Below are positions 53,369 through 64,000 of a DNA stretch of 64,000 bases, in pieces (the stretch's first letter is position 1; each line of letters starts with the position of its first letter). Source of the DNA: Lacisediminimonas profundi (GTDB lineage Bacteria; Pseudomonadota; Gammaproteobacteria; Burkholderiales; Burkholderiaceae_D); the NCBI RefSeq assembly GCF_008831265.1, contig NZ_VTTH01000007.1, positions 205,325-269,324 on the forward strand. Reading direction: 5' to 3'. Made by a program: the position numbers and the translations under genes. A model generated the notes under the pieces. That model did not search any database. It was given only the letters and a program-made list of their open reading frames with translations, and had not been told where the DNA came from.

Positions 53369-54904
53369 TCAGAAGGTTTTCTTGAAGTCGGCGACTGCTT
53401 TTGCCAATTGCTCTTCGGCGTCCTTGTCGAGCTGCTTCGTGTCTTCGATCTTCTGCAGCAGTGCGGCGTGGCTGGTCTTCAGGAAGCTGTGCAGTCCGGA
53501 TTCGAACGCCAGCACCTTGCTGACTTCCACGCTGTCAAAGTAACCCTTGTTGACGGCAAACAGCGACGCGGCCATCAGCGAGATCGGCAACGGCGAATAT
53601 TGCGGCTGCTTCAGCAGTTCGGTGACGCGTGCGCCACGGTCGAGCTGCTTGCGGGTCGCTTCGTCAAGGTCAGATGCGAACTGCGCAAATGCTGCAAGCT
53701 CACGGTACTGCGCGAGGTCGGTACGGATACCGCCGGACAGGTTCTTGATCACCTTGGTCTGCGCTGCACCACCCACACGCGACACCGAAATACCGGCGTT
53801 GATTGCAGGACGGACACCAGCGTTGAACAACGAGGTTTCCAGGAAGATCTGGCCGTCGGTGATCGAGATCACGTTGGTCGGAACGAATGCGGAAACGTCG
53901 CCAGCCTGGGTTTCGATGATCGGCAGCGCCGTCAGCGAACCCGTCTTGCCCTTGACTTCACCCTTGGTGAACGCTTCGACGTAGTCGGGGTTCACGCGAG
54001 CTGCACGCTCGAGCAGGCGGCTGTGCAGGTAGAACACGTCGCCAGGATAAGCTTCACGGCCCGGTGGGCGGCGCAGCAGCAGCGACACCTGACGGTATGC
54101 AACAGCTTGCTTGGACAGGTCGTCATACACGATCAGGGCGTCTTCGCCGCGGTCGCGGAAGTATTCGCCCATTGCGCAGCCGGAGTAGGCCGAGATGTAC
54201 TGCATGGCAGCCGATTCGGATGCGGTTGCAGCGACCACGATGGTGTATGCCATGGCGCCGTTCTCTTCGAGAGCGCGCACGAGGTTCTTGACGGTGGATG
54301 CCTTCTGGCCGATCGCGACGTAGATACACGTCATGTTCTGGCCCTTCTGGTTGATGATGGCATCCACTGCAACTGTCGACTTGCCGGTCTGGCGATCGCC
54401 AATGATCAGCTCGCGCTGGCCACGGCCAATCGGCACCATCGAGTCGATTGCCTTCAGGCCGGTCTGCATGGGCTGCGACACGGACTGACGGGCGATAACG
54501 CCCGGTGCGATCTTTTCGATCGGCGAGGTCAGCTTTGCGTTGATCGGGCCTTTGCCGTCGATCGGCTGGCCGAGCGCGTTGACCACGCGGCCAATCAGCT
54601 CCGGGCCGACCGGCACTTCGAGAATGCGGCCGGTGCACTTGACCGTATCGCCTTCCGACAGGTGTTCGTATTCACCCAGGATAACGGCGCCGACGGAGTC
54701 ACGCTCGAGGTTCAGCGCGAGGCCGAAGGTGTTGCCCGGGAACTCCAGCATTTCGCCTTGCATCGCATCGGACAGGCCGTGGATGCGGACGATGCCGTCG
54801 GTCACGGAGATGATCGTGCCCTGGTTGCGAATCTCAGCGGTGTCGCTTAGACCCTGGATCCGGCTCTTGATCAGTTCGCTGATTTCAGACGGGTTGAGTT
54901 GCAT
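53369..54904 (-). CDS. atpA: ATP synthase F1 subunit alpha
   Basis: A 511-residue subunit: [17 protein letters not shown], Walker [41 protein letters not shown] and the signature [15 protein letters not shown]. It provides the regulatory nucleotide sites and the contact with delta. Confidence 0.98.
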   Translation of the reverse strand: MQLNPSEISELIKSRIQGLSDTAEIRNQGTIISVTDGIVRIHGLSDAMQGEMLEFPGNTFGLALNLERDSVGAVILGEYEHLSEGDTVKCTGRILEVPVGPELIGRVVNALGQPIDGKGPINAKLTSPIEKIAPGVIARQSVSQPMQTGLKAIDSMVPIGRGQRELIIGDRQTGKSTVAVDAIINQKGQNMTCIYVAIGQKASTVKNLVRALEENGAMAYTIVVAATASESAAMQYISAYSGCAMGEYFRDRGEDALIVYDDLSKQAVAYRQVSLLLRRPPGREAYPGDVFYLHSRLLERAARVNPDYVEAFTKGEVKGKTGSLTALPIIETQAGDVSAFVPTNVISITDGQIFLETSLFNAGVRPAINAGISVSRVGGAAQTKVIKNLSGGIRTDLAQYRELAAFAQFASDLDEATRKQLDRGARVTELLKQPQYSPLPISLMAASLFAVNKGYFDSVEVSKVLAFESGLHSFLKTSHAALLQKIEDTKQLDKDAEEQLAKAVADFKKTF

Positions 54905-54962
54905 GCTAACTCCTAAAAATGTTCTGTGTGCTTACGTGACGATCACTGGCTTGCGGCGTTCG

Positions 54963-55496
54963 TCACGCTGCCATGGCGACGTGCATCTTTTGCAGCTTGG
55001 CGCGAACCGAAGTGTCAAGCACCTGGTCGCCCACCACGACGCGCACGCCACCAATCAGCGAAGGATCGACAGTGACGCTCGGATTAAGCTTGCGGCTGAA
55101 TTTCTTTTCCAGCACTGCAACCAGATCCTGCACCTGGGCCGGAGTGATCTCGAATGCACTGAAGATCTGCGCATCGGCTGCGCCTTCCTGGGCATTCTTG
55201 AGCACGTGAAACTGCGCGCCGATTTCGGGCAGCAGCGTCAAGCGGCCGTTCTCCGCCAGCATCGCCACGAAGTTTTTTGCCTCGGGCGTGACTGGCGACT
55301 TCAGCGTCGACAGGAAGATCTCGGCGGTGTGCTCGTCCGACACCCGAGGGTTGTCGTCCAGCATCTTCACTTCGGGCAGCGCCGCGACCTGCGCCATTTC
55401 GCTGACCAGGTCCGACCAGGCCTGCAGGTTGCCTGCAGCCGCCACGCGAAACAGCGCTTCGGCATAGGGGCGGGCAATGGTTGCGAGTTCAGCCAT
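54963..55496 (-). CDS. atpH: ATP synthase F1 subunit delta
   Basis: A 177-residue protein, [20 protein letters not shown], with the family signature near the end ([25 protein letters not shown]). It links F1 to the b stalk. It begins 2 bp after atpF. Confidence 0.97.
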   Translation of the reverse strand: MAELATIARPYAEALFRVAAAGNLQAWSDLVSEMAQVAALPEVKMLDDNPRVSDEHTAEIFLSTLKSPVTPEAKNFVAMLAENGRLTLLPEIGAQFHVLKNAQEGAADAQIFSAFEITPAQVQDLVAVLEKKFSRKLNPSVTVDPSLIGGVRVVVGDQVLDTSVRAKLQKMHVAMAA

Positions 55497-55498
55497 GA

Positions 55499-55969
55499 TT
55501 ACAGCTCTGCCTTCAGTTGGGTGAGCAGGTCGGCGTGGGCGGCCGAATTGATTTCGCGCTTGAGGATCTGCTCGGCGCCACTGACTGCCAGGGTCGCCAC
55601 CTGACCGCGCAATTCTTCGCGGGCACGGGTAACCTGCTGTTCAGCGTCGGCTTTGGCGGCAGCGATGATGCGTGCTGCTTCTTCGGCTGCGGTCTTCTTG
55701 GCGTCTTCGATGATGCCCAGTGCGCGCTTCTCAGCGTCGGCGATGCGCTTCTGACCTTCGTCGCGTGCGCTCGACAGCTCGGCTTGAGCACGCTTTTCAG
55801 CGGCGGCCATTTCTGCCTTGCCGCGATCTGCTGCGGCCAGACCCTCGGTGATCTTCTGGGCGCGCTCGTCGAGCGCCTTCATCAACGGCGGCCACACGAA
55901 TTTCATCGTGAAGCCGGCAAGGATGAAGAAGACCACGAACTGAGCAAACAGAGTTGCATTCAGGTTCAC
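55499..55969 (-). CDS. atpF: ATP synthase Fo subunit b
   Basis: A 156-residue protein with one N-terminal membrane helix ([20 protein letters not shown]) followed by a long charged helix rich in Ala, Glu, Lys and Arg that dimerises as the peripheral stalk. It begins [15 protein letters not shown], as usual for betaproteobacteria. Confidence 0.97.
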   Translation of the reverse strand: MNLNATLFAQFVVFFILAGFTMKFVWPPLMKALDERAQKITEGLAAADRGKAEMAAAEKRAQAELSSARDEGQKRIADAEKRALGIIEDAKKTAAEEAARIIAAAKADAEQQVTRAREELRGQVATLAVSGAEQILKREINSAAHADLLTQLKAEL

Positions 55970-56047
55970 AGTAATTTCCTTCTCGTAATGACGATTGCCG
56001 GGCCCTGGGTACTTTCGTCCTCGGCCCGGCGAATTGGTTACAGCTGC

Positions 56048-56299
<252 letters not shown>

Positions 56300-56372
56300 T
56301 TAATAGTCAAAGTCAAAATTAAAAATACGGGAAACTGCAAAACAAGATTTTTACTGCAAAACGTTCGAGGTC

Positions 56373-57555
<1,183 letters not shown>

Positions 57556-57772
57556 TGTCCAGATTCGTGCAACCGCGCGACATTAGCCGCATACGTGCCG
57601 CAATATTTTTTGAGATAAGGCTGCTTGGGGGGTGCGTCCGCCGAAGCCACGGGATTATAAGTGTTTTCCGAAGGCCGAGTCAAACTTTGACTTGGCGCGC
57701 AGCAATCTTTCCACACCGATCCGGATGATCCAGCAGTGGGTGATAACCACACGGAAATCACTGGTCAGCGAG

Positions 57773-58669
57773 CTACCCTCGCAGCCGGGCAATCACGCCA
57801 TCCAGGGCATCCAGGTCGGTGAAGTCGATCACCAACTGACCCCGGCTTTTGGCGCCCATGCGGATCGTCACGGTCGTTGCCAGGAGGTCGGAAAGCTCCT
57901 CCTCCAGCCGCTTGATGTCGCGTGACTTGTCCTTGGCGTCACCGCGCGCGCCGTCGCCTTGGGACTGCTCCTGGGTGGCTCGCACGACCAGCTTTTCTGC
58001 CTCGCGCACCGACAGCCGCTTCGCCACGATCTGGTTGGCCAGCGTGATCTGCGTGGCGGCGTCCACCGCCAGCAAGGCCCGTGCATGACCCATGTCGATG
58101 TCGTTTGCCATCAGCATGGTCTGCACCGGTCCGGCCAGGTTCAGCAGCCGCAGCAAGTTTGAAACCGCGCTGCGCGAGCGTCCGACCGCATGCGCCGCCT
58201 GCTCGTGAGTGAAATGGAAATCGCTGATCAGGCGGTGAATGCCCTGGGCTTCTTCCAACGGATTCAGGTCCTCCCGCTGCATGTTCTCGATCAGCGCCAT
58301 CGCCGCAGCCGCTTCGTCGTCGACCTTCTTGACGAGTACCGGCACTTCGGTCAGGCCCGCGATCTGTGCAGCGCGGAAACGCCGCTCGCCGGCGATGATT
58401 TCATATTTTGGTCCGCTCCCCTGCTGCTCGATCGGCCGTACCAGGATCGCCTGCAACAGACCTTGAGTCCTGATCGATGCTGCCAGTTCATTCAGGGCTC
58501 CCTCGTCCATCCGGGTGCGTGGCTGGTATTTTCCGGCCTGCAGGTCGCCGACACCCAGGATAGTGGGCGCGGAATCGGGAATGCCGGAGGTCTCGGTGAA
58601 ATCCGAGGACCCTGTGCCGAGCAGTGCTTCCAGGCCGCGGCCCAGTCCTTTTTGTTTTTTTGTCGCCAT
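57773..58669 (-). CDS. parB: Chromosome-partitioning protein ParB
   Basis: A 298-residue CTPase and DNA-binding protein from ATG 58669 (MATKKQKGLGRGLEALLGTG); ATG 58678 is three codons longer. The N-terminal domain has YEIIAGERRFRAAQIAGL and ALIENMQREDLNPLEEAQGIH. The helix-turn-helix EQAAHAVGRSRSAVSNLLRLL reads parS. It should load on the three parS sites at 62782-62872 and slide as clamps. It lies 17 bp after parA. Confidence 0.96.
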   Translation of the reverse strand: MATKKQKGLGRGLEALLGTGSSDFTETSGIPDSAPTILGVGDLQAGKYQPRTRMDEGALNELAASIRTQGLLQAILVRPIEQQGSGPKYEIIAGERRFRAAQIAGLTEVPVLVKKVDDEAAAAMALIENMQREDLNPLEEAQGIHRLISDFHFTHEQAAHAVGRSRSAVSNLLRLLNLAGPVQTMLMANDIDMGHARALLAVDAATQITLANQIVAKRLSVREAEKLVVRATQEQSQGDGARGDAKDKSRDIKRLEEELSDLLATTVTIRMGAKSRGQLVIDFTDLDALDGVIARLRG

Positions 58670-58686
58670 GGTGTGCATTCCCGGAA

Positions 58687-59457
58687 TTACATGGATTTGA
58701 TGCGTTCGACCATCTCGGTGCCAAACGCGACATAGGCCTGGGCGCCCTTCGAGGAAGGATCGAAGACGACGCCCGGCATGCCATACGACGGCGCTTCCGC
58801 CAGCCGTACATTGCGCGGGATGATCGCCTTGAATACCTTGTCGCCGAAGTGCTGTTCGAGCTGCGCGGACACCTGCTGGGACAGCGTGACGCGTGGATCG
58901 AACATCACGCGCAGCAGGCCGATGATCTTGAGATCAGGGTTCAGCTTTGCGTGCACGATCTTGATCGTGTTGACCAGGTCCGACAAGCCTTCCAGCGCGT
59001 AGTACTCGCATTGCATTGGTATGATCACGCCGTGCGCCGCACACAGGCCGTTGAGCGTCAGCATCGACAGCGCCGGAGGACAGTCGATCAGCATGAAATC
59101 GTATTCGGCTTCGACCTCGGCGAGTGCATTCTTCAGGCGTTTCTCGCGTTGTTCGAGTTCGACCATCTCGACCTCGGCGCCGGCCAGTTCACGATTGGCC
59201 GGCAGTACGTCGAACTTGCCGGTTTCGGAGTGCTTGCGGGTCGACTTCACGTCCGCCAAGCCCAGCAGTACCTGATATACCGTCGCTTCCAGCTCAGCCT
59301 TGTTGATGCCGGCACCCATCGTCGCGTTGCCCTGCGGATCGAGATCGACCAGCAGGACGCGCTGGCCGATCTTTGCCAGCCCAGCCGCCAGGTTGACCGA
59401 CGTGGTGGTCTTCCCGACTCCGCCTTTTTGGTTCGCGACGCAGAAAATCTTGGCCAT
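58687..59457 (-). CDS. parA: Chromosome-partitioning ATPase ParA (Soj)
   Basis: A 256-residue MinD/ParA ATPase. Deviant Walker A KGGVGKTTTSVNLAAGL at residues 11-27, LLVDLDPQGNATMGAGINK and the Walker B region YDFMLIDCPPALSMLTLN. It makes the nucleoid gradient that moves ParB-parS complexes. Confidence 0.97.
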   Translation of the reverse strand: MAKIFCVANQKGGVGKTTTSVNLAAGLAKIGQRVLLVDLDPQGNATMGAGINKAELEATVYQVLLGLADVKSTRKHSETGKFDVLPANRELAGAEVEMVELEQREKRLKNALAEVEAEYDFMLIDCPPALSMLTLNGLCAAHGVIIPMQCEYYALEGLSDLVNTIKIVHAKLNPDLKIIGLLRVMFDPRVTLSQQVSAQLEQHFGDKVFKAIIPRNVRLAEAPSYGMPGVVFDPSSKGAQAYVAFGTEMVERIKSM

Positions 59458-59475
59458 GATTTGCTTTGGTTGGTT

Positions 59476-60114
59476 CTAGTTGGTCGTAATCTTGATGCCG
59501 AAGCCGATCAGAAAAATACCGGCGAGCTTGGAAGACATTGCAGCAAGGCTGCGATTGCTCCTGAACCTGACCGCAGCCACATTGCCCGCGAGGACAAGGA
59601 AGGAGCCATAGGTCAGGGTGCAGCAGAGAATGATCGCCGCGATGGCAAGGAAAGTCGACGCTCCTTGCTGGGTGGCGGGGTCGATGAAGAGCGGGAAAAA
59701 CGCCATGTAGAAGATGATCGCCTTCGGATTCAGCAAGGTCACCAGGAAGCCGCGCCGCAGGTCGACGAATTGGCTGAACGCCACCGCTGACGCAGCGCCC
59801 TCGCCTTTCGCCAGCAACAAACGCAGCCCCAGCCAGCACAGGTAGGCTGCGCCCACGTATTGCAGGCCGGCGAACCACATCGGATGCGCACGCAACAACG
59901 CAGCCACGCCAAGCGCAGCCAGCAGCATCAGCACCGAGTCTCCCAGCATCACCCCGAACAGCGAAGCATAACCGCCGCGCACGCCGCGCTGGGCGGCGCA
60001 GGTCAGTATGCAGAACGTGCCAGGACCAGGCAGCATCAGGAAAATCATGGTGGTGGCGATCAATTGCCACAGGTCGTTCACCCCAAGCTGCGCCAAGGAC
60101 GGAAGCGCGATCAT
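59476..60114 (-). CDS. LysE-family translocator (RhtB-like)
   Basis: A 212-residue membrane protein from ATG 60114 that overlaps the rsmG stop as ATGA. Six hydrophobic segments are visible, with FLMLPGPGTFCILTCAAQRGVRGGYASLFGVMLGD at the start and RRGFLVTLLNPKAIIFYMAFFPLF, both typical of LysE/RhtB exporters of amino acids or small metabolites. Placement between rsmG and parA is shared within some betaproteobacteria but not general. Confidence 0.9.
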   Translation of the reverse strand: MIALPSLAQLGVNDLWQLIATTMIFLMLPGPGTFCILTCAAQRGVRGGYASLFGVMLGDSVLMLLAALGVAALLRAHPMWFAGLQYVGAAYLCWLGLRLLLAKGEGAASAVAFSQFVDLRRGFLVTLLNPKAIIFYMAFFPLFIDPATQQGASTFLAIAAIILCCTLTYGSFLVLAGNVAAVRFRSNRSLAAMSSKLAGIFLIGFGIKITTN

Positions 60115-60791
60115 CGCGGGCTCTCCTGCGAGGCGCGCTGGATAATGACCAGATGGCGCTCGGCATCCAGGCCGGGTACGCTCAGTTGCTCGACGCCGGT
60201 TACGATCCATCCCGGCGGCAGCGCGGAAATTTCATCCGCGGGCATGACGCCCTTCATCGCAACGAAGCGCCCCCCCGCTTCAAGCAAGTGCGCTGACCAG
60301 GTAATGAAATCGCGCAACTCGGCAAAGGCGCGGGAGGTAATCACGTCGAACTTCACGGCGGGATCCATCTGCTCCACCCGCCCGGTCACAATGGTCACGT
60401 TTTCGAGGCCGAGTTCGGCCTTGGCCTGGGTCAGGAACGCAGTTTTCTTGTGGACCGTGTCGACCATGGTGACGCGCATCTCTGGCGCGCACTGCGCAGC
60501 CCAGATTGCGAACACCATGCCAGGTAATCCGCCGCCGGCGCCGACATCGAGCAGGCGGCGGGCATTCGCCACCGCAGGCACTGCTGCGAGGCTATCGAGC
60601 AGATGCTGGGTGATCATGCGCTCCGGATCGCGCACCGCAGTCAGGTTATACACACGATTCCACTTGACCAGAAGCGCGGTGTAATCGAGCAAGCGATCCA
60701 GCCCTGCCTGGCCAAGGTCGAGGCCGAGCGCCCCGATGCCGCGTTCGAGCAGGGCGGCAAGCGCCGGTCGGTTGAAGTTTCCAGCGCTCAC
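60111..60791 (-). CDS. rsmG: 16S rRNA (guanine527-N7)-methyltransferase
   Basis: A 226-residue enzyme from GTG 60791, which overlaps the mnmG stop as GTGA. The SAM site [19 protein letters not shown] and [16 protein letters not shown] are family hallmarks. It methylates G527 of 16S rRNA. Confidence 0.95.
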   Translation of the reverse strand: MSAGNFNRPALAALLERGIGALGLDLGQAGLDRLLDYTALLVKWNRVYNLTAVRDPERMITQHLLDSLAAVPAVANARRLLDVGAGGGLPGMVFAIWAAQCAPEMRVTMVDTVHKKTAFLTQAKAELGLENVTIVTGRVEQMDPAVKFDVITSRAFAELRDFITWSAHLLEAGGRFVAMKGVMPADEISALPPGWIVTGVEQLSVPGLDAERHLVIIQRASQESPR

Positions 60792-62716
60792 GCTGCTGCT
60801 TCCGGCGGGGCCACGAATTCCTTGAAGCCACCCTTCTTCAGGTGGACCAGCAATAGCGAAATGGCGGCTGGCGTCACGCCGGATATGCGAGAGGCCTGTC
60901 CTAGCGTTTCAGGCCGATGCTTGGTCAGCTTCTGGCGGACTTCCATGGAAAGTGCAGCAACCTGCATGTAATCCAGCTCGGCCGGAAGCTTGAGGTTTTC
61001 ATAGTAATCGTGGCGCTCGACCTCACGCGCCTGGCGGTCGATATAGCCGGCGTACTTCACCTGGATCTCGACCTGCTCCTTGACCGCAGGGTCAAGCGTC
61101 GCGGACGGCGCATAGTGCGTCCCATCAAGAGCGGTCATCGTCGCCAGGCTTTCCCACGTGACGTTCGGGCGGCGGAGCAGGTCAGCAAGTGCATACTCTC
61201 GCTCCATGCCTTTACCCAGAACACGTTGGGCTTCCGCCTCTGAAACAATCCGGGGATTTACCCAGGTCGATTTCAGGCGCTCCATTTCCAGCGCGACTGC
61301 TTCCCTCTTCAACTCGAAGGCAATCCATTGCTCATCGCCTACACAGCCCAGTTGCCGGCCGGCTTCGGTCAGTCGCAAATCGGCATTGTCCTCGCGCAGG
61401 CTCAGGCGATACTCGGCCCTGCTGGTGAACATACGATAGGGCTCGGCAACACCCTGAGTGACCAGGTCGTCCACCAGCACCCCCAGGTAGGCCTGGTCGC
61501 GGCGCGGAGTCCAGGACTCTTTCCCCTGTGATTGCAGGGCAGCATTGATTCCGGCCAGCATTCCCTGGGCGGCAGCCTCTTCATATCCGGTCGTGCCATT
61601 TATCTGGCCGGCGAAAAACAGGCCCGCGATTGCCCTGGTTTCGAGCGACACCTTCAGCCCGCGCGGGTCGAAGTAGTCGTATTCGATTGCATATCCGGGA
61701 CGCAGTATGTGGGCATTTTCCAGGCCGCGCATCGAACGCACGAGTTCGAGTTGAATATCGAAAGGAAGACTGGTCGATATCCCGTTCGGATAGAACTCGT
61801 TGGTTGTGAGCCCTTCTGGCTCCAGGAATATCTGATGCGACTCCTTGCCGGCAAAGCGGTGGATCTTGTCTTCGATCGACGGACAGTAACGCGGACCCAC
61901 ACCTTCGATGACGCCGGTGTACATCGGACTGCGATCCAGTCCGCTGCGGATAATATCGTGGGTCTTGCTGTTGGTATGCGTCACCCAGCATGGCATCTGG
62001 CGCGGATGCATGGCTACCGACCCCATGACGGAAAACACCGGAATCGGATCGAGGTCGCCGGGTTGCTCGTCCATGACGGAAAAGTCGATGCTACGCCCAT
62101 CGATCCGTGGCGGCGTTCCCGTCTTCAATCTTCCTTGGGGCAGCTTCAACTCCTTGAGCCGGGCCGACAAGGAGACTGCCGGCGGATCACCGGCGCGGCC
62201 AGCGGAGTAATTGTTCAGCCCGACGTGGATCTTTCCATCCAGGAAGGTGCCTGCCGTCAGCACCACTGCCCTGCTCCGGAACCGGATTCCGACCTGCGTT
62301 ATTGCGCCAACCACCCGCTCACCCTCGACCATCAGGTCGTCGACTGCCTGCTGGAACAGCCAGAGGTTGGGCTGGTTTTCAAGCCGGTGACGGATGGCTT
62401 GCTTGTACAGCAGGCGATCTGCCTGGGCACGCGTGGCGCGCACTGCCGGCCCCTTCGACGAATTCAGGATGCGAAACTGTATGCCAGCCTCGTCCGTGGC
62501 GATTGCCATTGCACCGCCCATCGCATCGACCTCTTTGACGAGGTGGCCCTTGCCGATGCCGCCAATCGATGGATTGCAGGACATTTGTCCAAGCGTCTCG
62601 ATATTGTGCGTCAGCAGCAAGGTCTTTTGGCCCATGCGGGCAGCAGCAAGCGCAGCCTCGGTACCGGCGTGCCCGCCGCCTACGACGATGACATCAAATT
62701 CAGTGGGAAATAGCAT
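60788..62716 (-). CDS. mnmG: tRNA uridine-5-carboxymethylaminomethyl modification enzyme
   Basis: A 642-residue FAD protein. [21 protein letters not shown] at residues 9-29 is the FAD fold; [14 protein letters not shown] and [18 protein letters not shown] are the two family signatures. With MnmE it modifies U34 of several tRNAs. First gene of the mnmG-rsmG-LysE chain, next to the parS cluster. Confidence 0.97.
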   Translation of the reverse strand: MLFPTEFDVIVVGGGHAGTEAALAAARMGQKTLLLTHNIETLGQMSCNPSIGGIGKGHLVKEVDAMGGAMAIATDEAGIQFRILNSSKGPAVRATRAQADRLLYKQAIRHRLENQPNLWLFQQAVDDLMVEGERVVGAITQVGIRFRSRAVVLTAGTFLDGKIHVGLNNYSAGRAGDPPAVSLSARLKELKLPQGRLKTGTPPRIDGRSIDFSVMDEQPGDLDPIPVFSVMGSVAMHPRQMPCWVTHTNSKTHDIIRSGLDRSPMYTGVIEGVGPRYCPSIEDKIHRFAGKESHQIFLEPEGLTTNEFYPNGISTSLPFDIQLELVRSMRGLENAHILRPGYAIEYDYFDPRGLKVSLETRAIAGLFFAGQINGTTGYEEAAAQGMLAGINAALQSQGKESWTPRRDQAYLGVLVDDLVTQGVAEPYRMFTSRAEYRLSLREDNADLRLTEAGRQLGCVGDEQWIAFELKREAVALEMERLKSTWVNPRIVSEAEAQRVLGKGMEREYALADLLRRPNVTWESLATMTALDGTHYAPSATLDPAVKEQVEIQVKYAGYIDRQAREVERHDYYENLKLPAELDYMQVAALSMEVRQKLTKHRPETLGQASRISGVTPAAISLLLVHLKKGGFKEFVAPPEAAA

Positions 62717-62781
62717 GGAGCGCCTCGGATCAGTCAGGCTGGAGCAGAGGCGAGATTATAAGCGGTTTTGGAGCCGGCCGA

Positions 62782-62872
62782 TGTTTCACGTGGAACAGTC
62801 CGTGCGAGCGCTGGTGAATGTTTCACGTGGAACAATCAGGACCGGCTCCCGGGAAATGTTCCACGTGAAACA
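62782..62872. other. parS centromere cluster (three sites)
   Basis: Three 16-bp ParB sites: 62782-62797 and 62819-62834 (both TGTTTCACGTGGAACA) and 62857-62872 (TGTTCCACGTGAAACA). All match the conserved chromosomal parS palindrome with at most a single asymmetric base. They lie between mnmG and the TSUP gene, a few kilobases from parAB, and should nucleate the partition complex. Confidence 0.95.
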
Positions 62873-62873
62873 T

Positions 62874-63635
62874 TCATCGCAAGAACGCGTCGTATGCTGT
62901 TTTCAGGACCAACGCAGACACCACGACCAGGAACAGGCGGCGAACAAAAGGTAGTCCACGCGTGATCGCCAATCGTGTTCCTGTGACAGATCCGACGATA
63001 TTGCACACGGCCATCAGCAATCCCACCTGCCACAGGATATGTCCGGTCCAGGAAAAAAGAAGCAAGGCCGCCAGATTGCAGGCGACATTCACCACCTTCG
63101 CCGCTGCGGATGCACTGAGGAAGTCGAAGCCAAAGAAACGGACGAACATGAAAACCAGAAAGCTGCCTGTCCCCGGCCCGAAGAATCCGTCGTAGAAACC
63201 GATGCCGCCGCCGACCAGTACCGCCAGCAACTTCTCCTTGTGTCCAGAATGCTGGGGAGCATGATGCTGGCCAAAATCTTTTTTCACATAGGTGTAGATC
63301 GCGACCACAACCAGTACGAAGGGGAGCATCTTCCGGACAATATCCGGCGGTACGTGGGTGACGGTAAATGCGCCGAGAAATGCCAGCAGGAAAGCAGCTG
63401 CGGCAGCGGGTGCAGCGGTGGCCCACCTGACTTTAACCCGGCGAGCATAGCTTGCTGCAGCCGCTGCTGTTCCCCAGATGCCAGCCAGCTTGCTGGTGCC
63501 TAGCAGTGTTGCAGGGGCCGTCTGGCCGAACACGGAAAAAAGGGCTGGCGTCTGGATCAGCCCTCCCCCGCCGACCACCGCATCAATCAAGCCAGCGAGG
63601 AATGCAGCAGCACCCAGAAGGAAGAAGTCGGTCAT
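62874..63635 (-). CDS. TSUP-family (TauE/SafE) permease
   Basis: A 253-residue membrane protein, MTDFFLLGAAAFLAGLIDAVVGGGGLIQTPALFS, with about eight hydrophobic segments and the second repeat FYDGFFGPGTGSFLVF, both characteristic of TauE/SafE (sulfite or sulfonate-type anion) exporters. The substrate is not known. Its 3' end abuts the third parS site. Confidence 0.92.
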   Translation of the reverse strand: MTDFFLLGAAAFLAGLIDAVVGGGGLIQTPALFSVFGQTAPATLLGTSKLAGIWGTAAAAASYARRVKVRWATAAPAAAAAFLLAFLGAFTVTHVPPDIVRKMLPFVLVVVAIYTYVKKDFGQHHAPQHSGHKEKLLAVLVGGGIGFYDGFFGPGTGSFLVFMFVRFFGFDFLSASAAAKVVNVACNLAALLLFSWTGHILWQVGLLMAVCNIVGSVTGTRLAITRGLPFVRRLFLVVVSALVLKTAYDAFLR

Positions 63636-64000
63636 GAGTCAGGGGCTGAGGAGAGAAGTTGCGGCCCGGAATTGTACTACCGGGCTGGGTGTATCGGCGC
63701 TGATCTGCACTCGGCCACATATGTGGCCTACAAGCAGCGGGCATCTGGAAGGAAGACTGATGGGATTCAGATTGCTCCGCTGTCCGAGTTCTGGGTATTG
63801 CCCAACTCCCTGGGTGACCGGTTTTGCGGCTCTCTGGCTTGCGGTTCGTGCGGCTGGGTTTGATGGTTGTGGTTGTGAAGCCGGGAGACACCCCGGCAGG
63901 TGTGTAACTTTCTTTTGGAAAAGAAAGTCACCAAAGAAACCAAAGTCAAAACCCACTTGGCCAACGCCCGCTTCGATCGCCAACCAGACTCGGATGTCTG
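63636..64000. other. Intergenic region at the window end
   Basis: No credible gene. It ends in a perfect inverted repeat at 63907-63928 (ACTTTCTTTT and AAAAGAAAGT with a GG loop) followed by CACCAAAGAAACCAAAG, a motif of the kind dispersed between genes in many proteobacteria. Confidence 0.5.
63907..63928. repeat. AT-rich perfect inverted repeat
   Basis: Ten-base arms ACTTTCTTTT/AAAAGAAAGT around GG. It may be a bidirectional terminator or a dispersed intergenic repeat; other copies would be needed to decide. Confidence 0.55.

Noticed and set aside
53363..54850. 495-codon open frame on the plus strand across atpA
   Set aside because: Antisense to atpA, with a low-complexity translation and no family motif.
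58624..59790. 388-codon open frame on the plus strand across parA
   Set aside because: Antisense to parA and parts of its neighbours; no recognisable product.

Overview
This window looks like a chromosomal segment from a Burkholderiales betaproteobacterium, most likely of the Oxalobacteraceae type. The basis is GC-rich codon use, the gene order mnmG-rsmG-(LysE)-parA-parB-atpIBEFHAGDC followed by hemE and priA, three parS sites next to mnmG, and DUF883/YqjE-type and DUF2288 genes. The mnmG/par/atp block suggests a position not far from the chromosome origin. No species assignment is possible from the sequence alone.

Layout. 1-5.2 kb: a small surface-polymer-like cluster. On the minus strand are two FemAB/BioF2-type acyltransferases, a flavin oxidoreductase and the first 41 codons of a gene cut by the window edge; a polysaccharide deacetylase is divergent. 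5.2-9.1 kb: a secreted Ala/Lys-rich protein, a YihY/BrkB membrane protein, an AsmA-type protein and a DUF3096 peptide, all on the minus strand. 9.3-30.1 kb: a 20.8-kb genomic island inserted in the 3' half of tRNA-Arg(CCG). It is bounded by 56-bp perfect direct repeats, with a tyrosine integrase at the left end and matching tandem GGTAGCACAG motifs inside both ends. 30.3-47.8 kb: core and accessory chromosome, including a dihaem cytochrome c, a HipBA-type module with palindromic operators, an OmpA-like lipoprotein, a yqjD-yqjE-yqjK-like trio, an ABC solute-binding protein, a YdcF protein, a TonB-domain lipoprotein, tRNA-Asp, rdgC, dinB, a disordered acidic protein, DUF2288, slyX, rep helicase, an AtaL-like protein, a diguanylate cyclase and priA. 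47.8-64 kb: a DnaA-box-bearing intergenic region, hemE, an SGNH hydrolase, the complete F1Fo ATP synthase operon with atpI, parB, parA, a LysE exporter, rsmG, mnmG, the parS cluster and a TSUP permease.

The island is the most interesting part. Its right half is a translationally coupled minus-strand operon: hsdM, hsdS, a GmrSD-like DUF262/DUF1524 protein, hsdR and a YgjP-like metallopeptidase. Neighbouring genes overlap by 10, 4, 4 and 1 nt. This reads as a type I restriction system with a built-in second nuclease, possibly modification-dependent, plus a protease. A HEPN-like gene (RNRFAH motif) is divergent from hsdM. The left half holds an XRE regulator coupled to a winged-helix/degenerate nucleotidyltransferase-like protein, an AlpA/excisionase-like protein, a papain/C39-like cysteine peptidase bracketed by two fragments of related serine-recombinase genes, an IS3-family transposase fragment, and a block of GC-rich palindromes. 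No relaxase, conjugation or replication gene is seen, so the island looks integrase-mobilised but not self-transmissible.

Limits: all family assignments come from reading motifs by eye. No database search, structure prediction or composition calculation was run.
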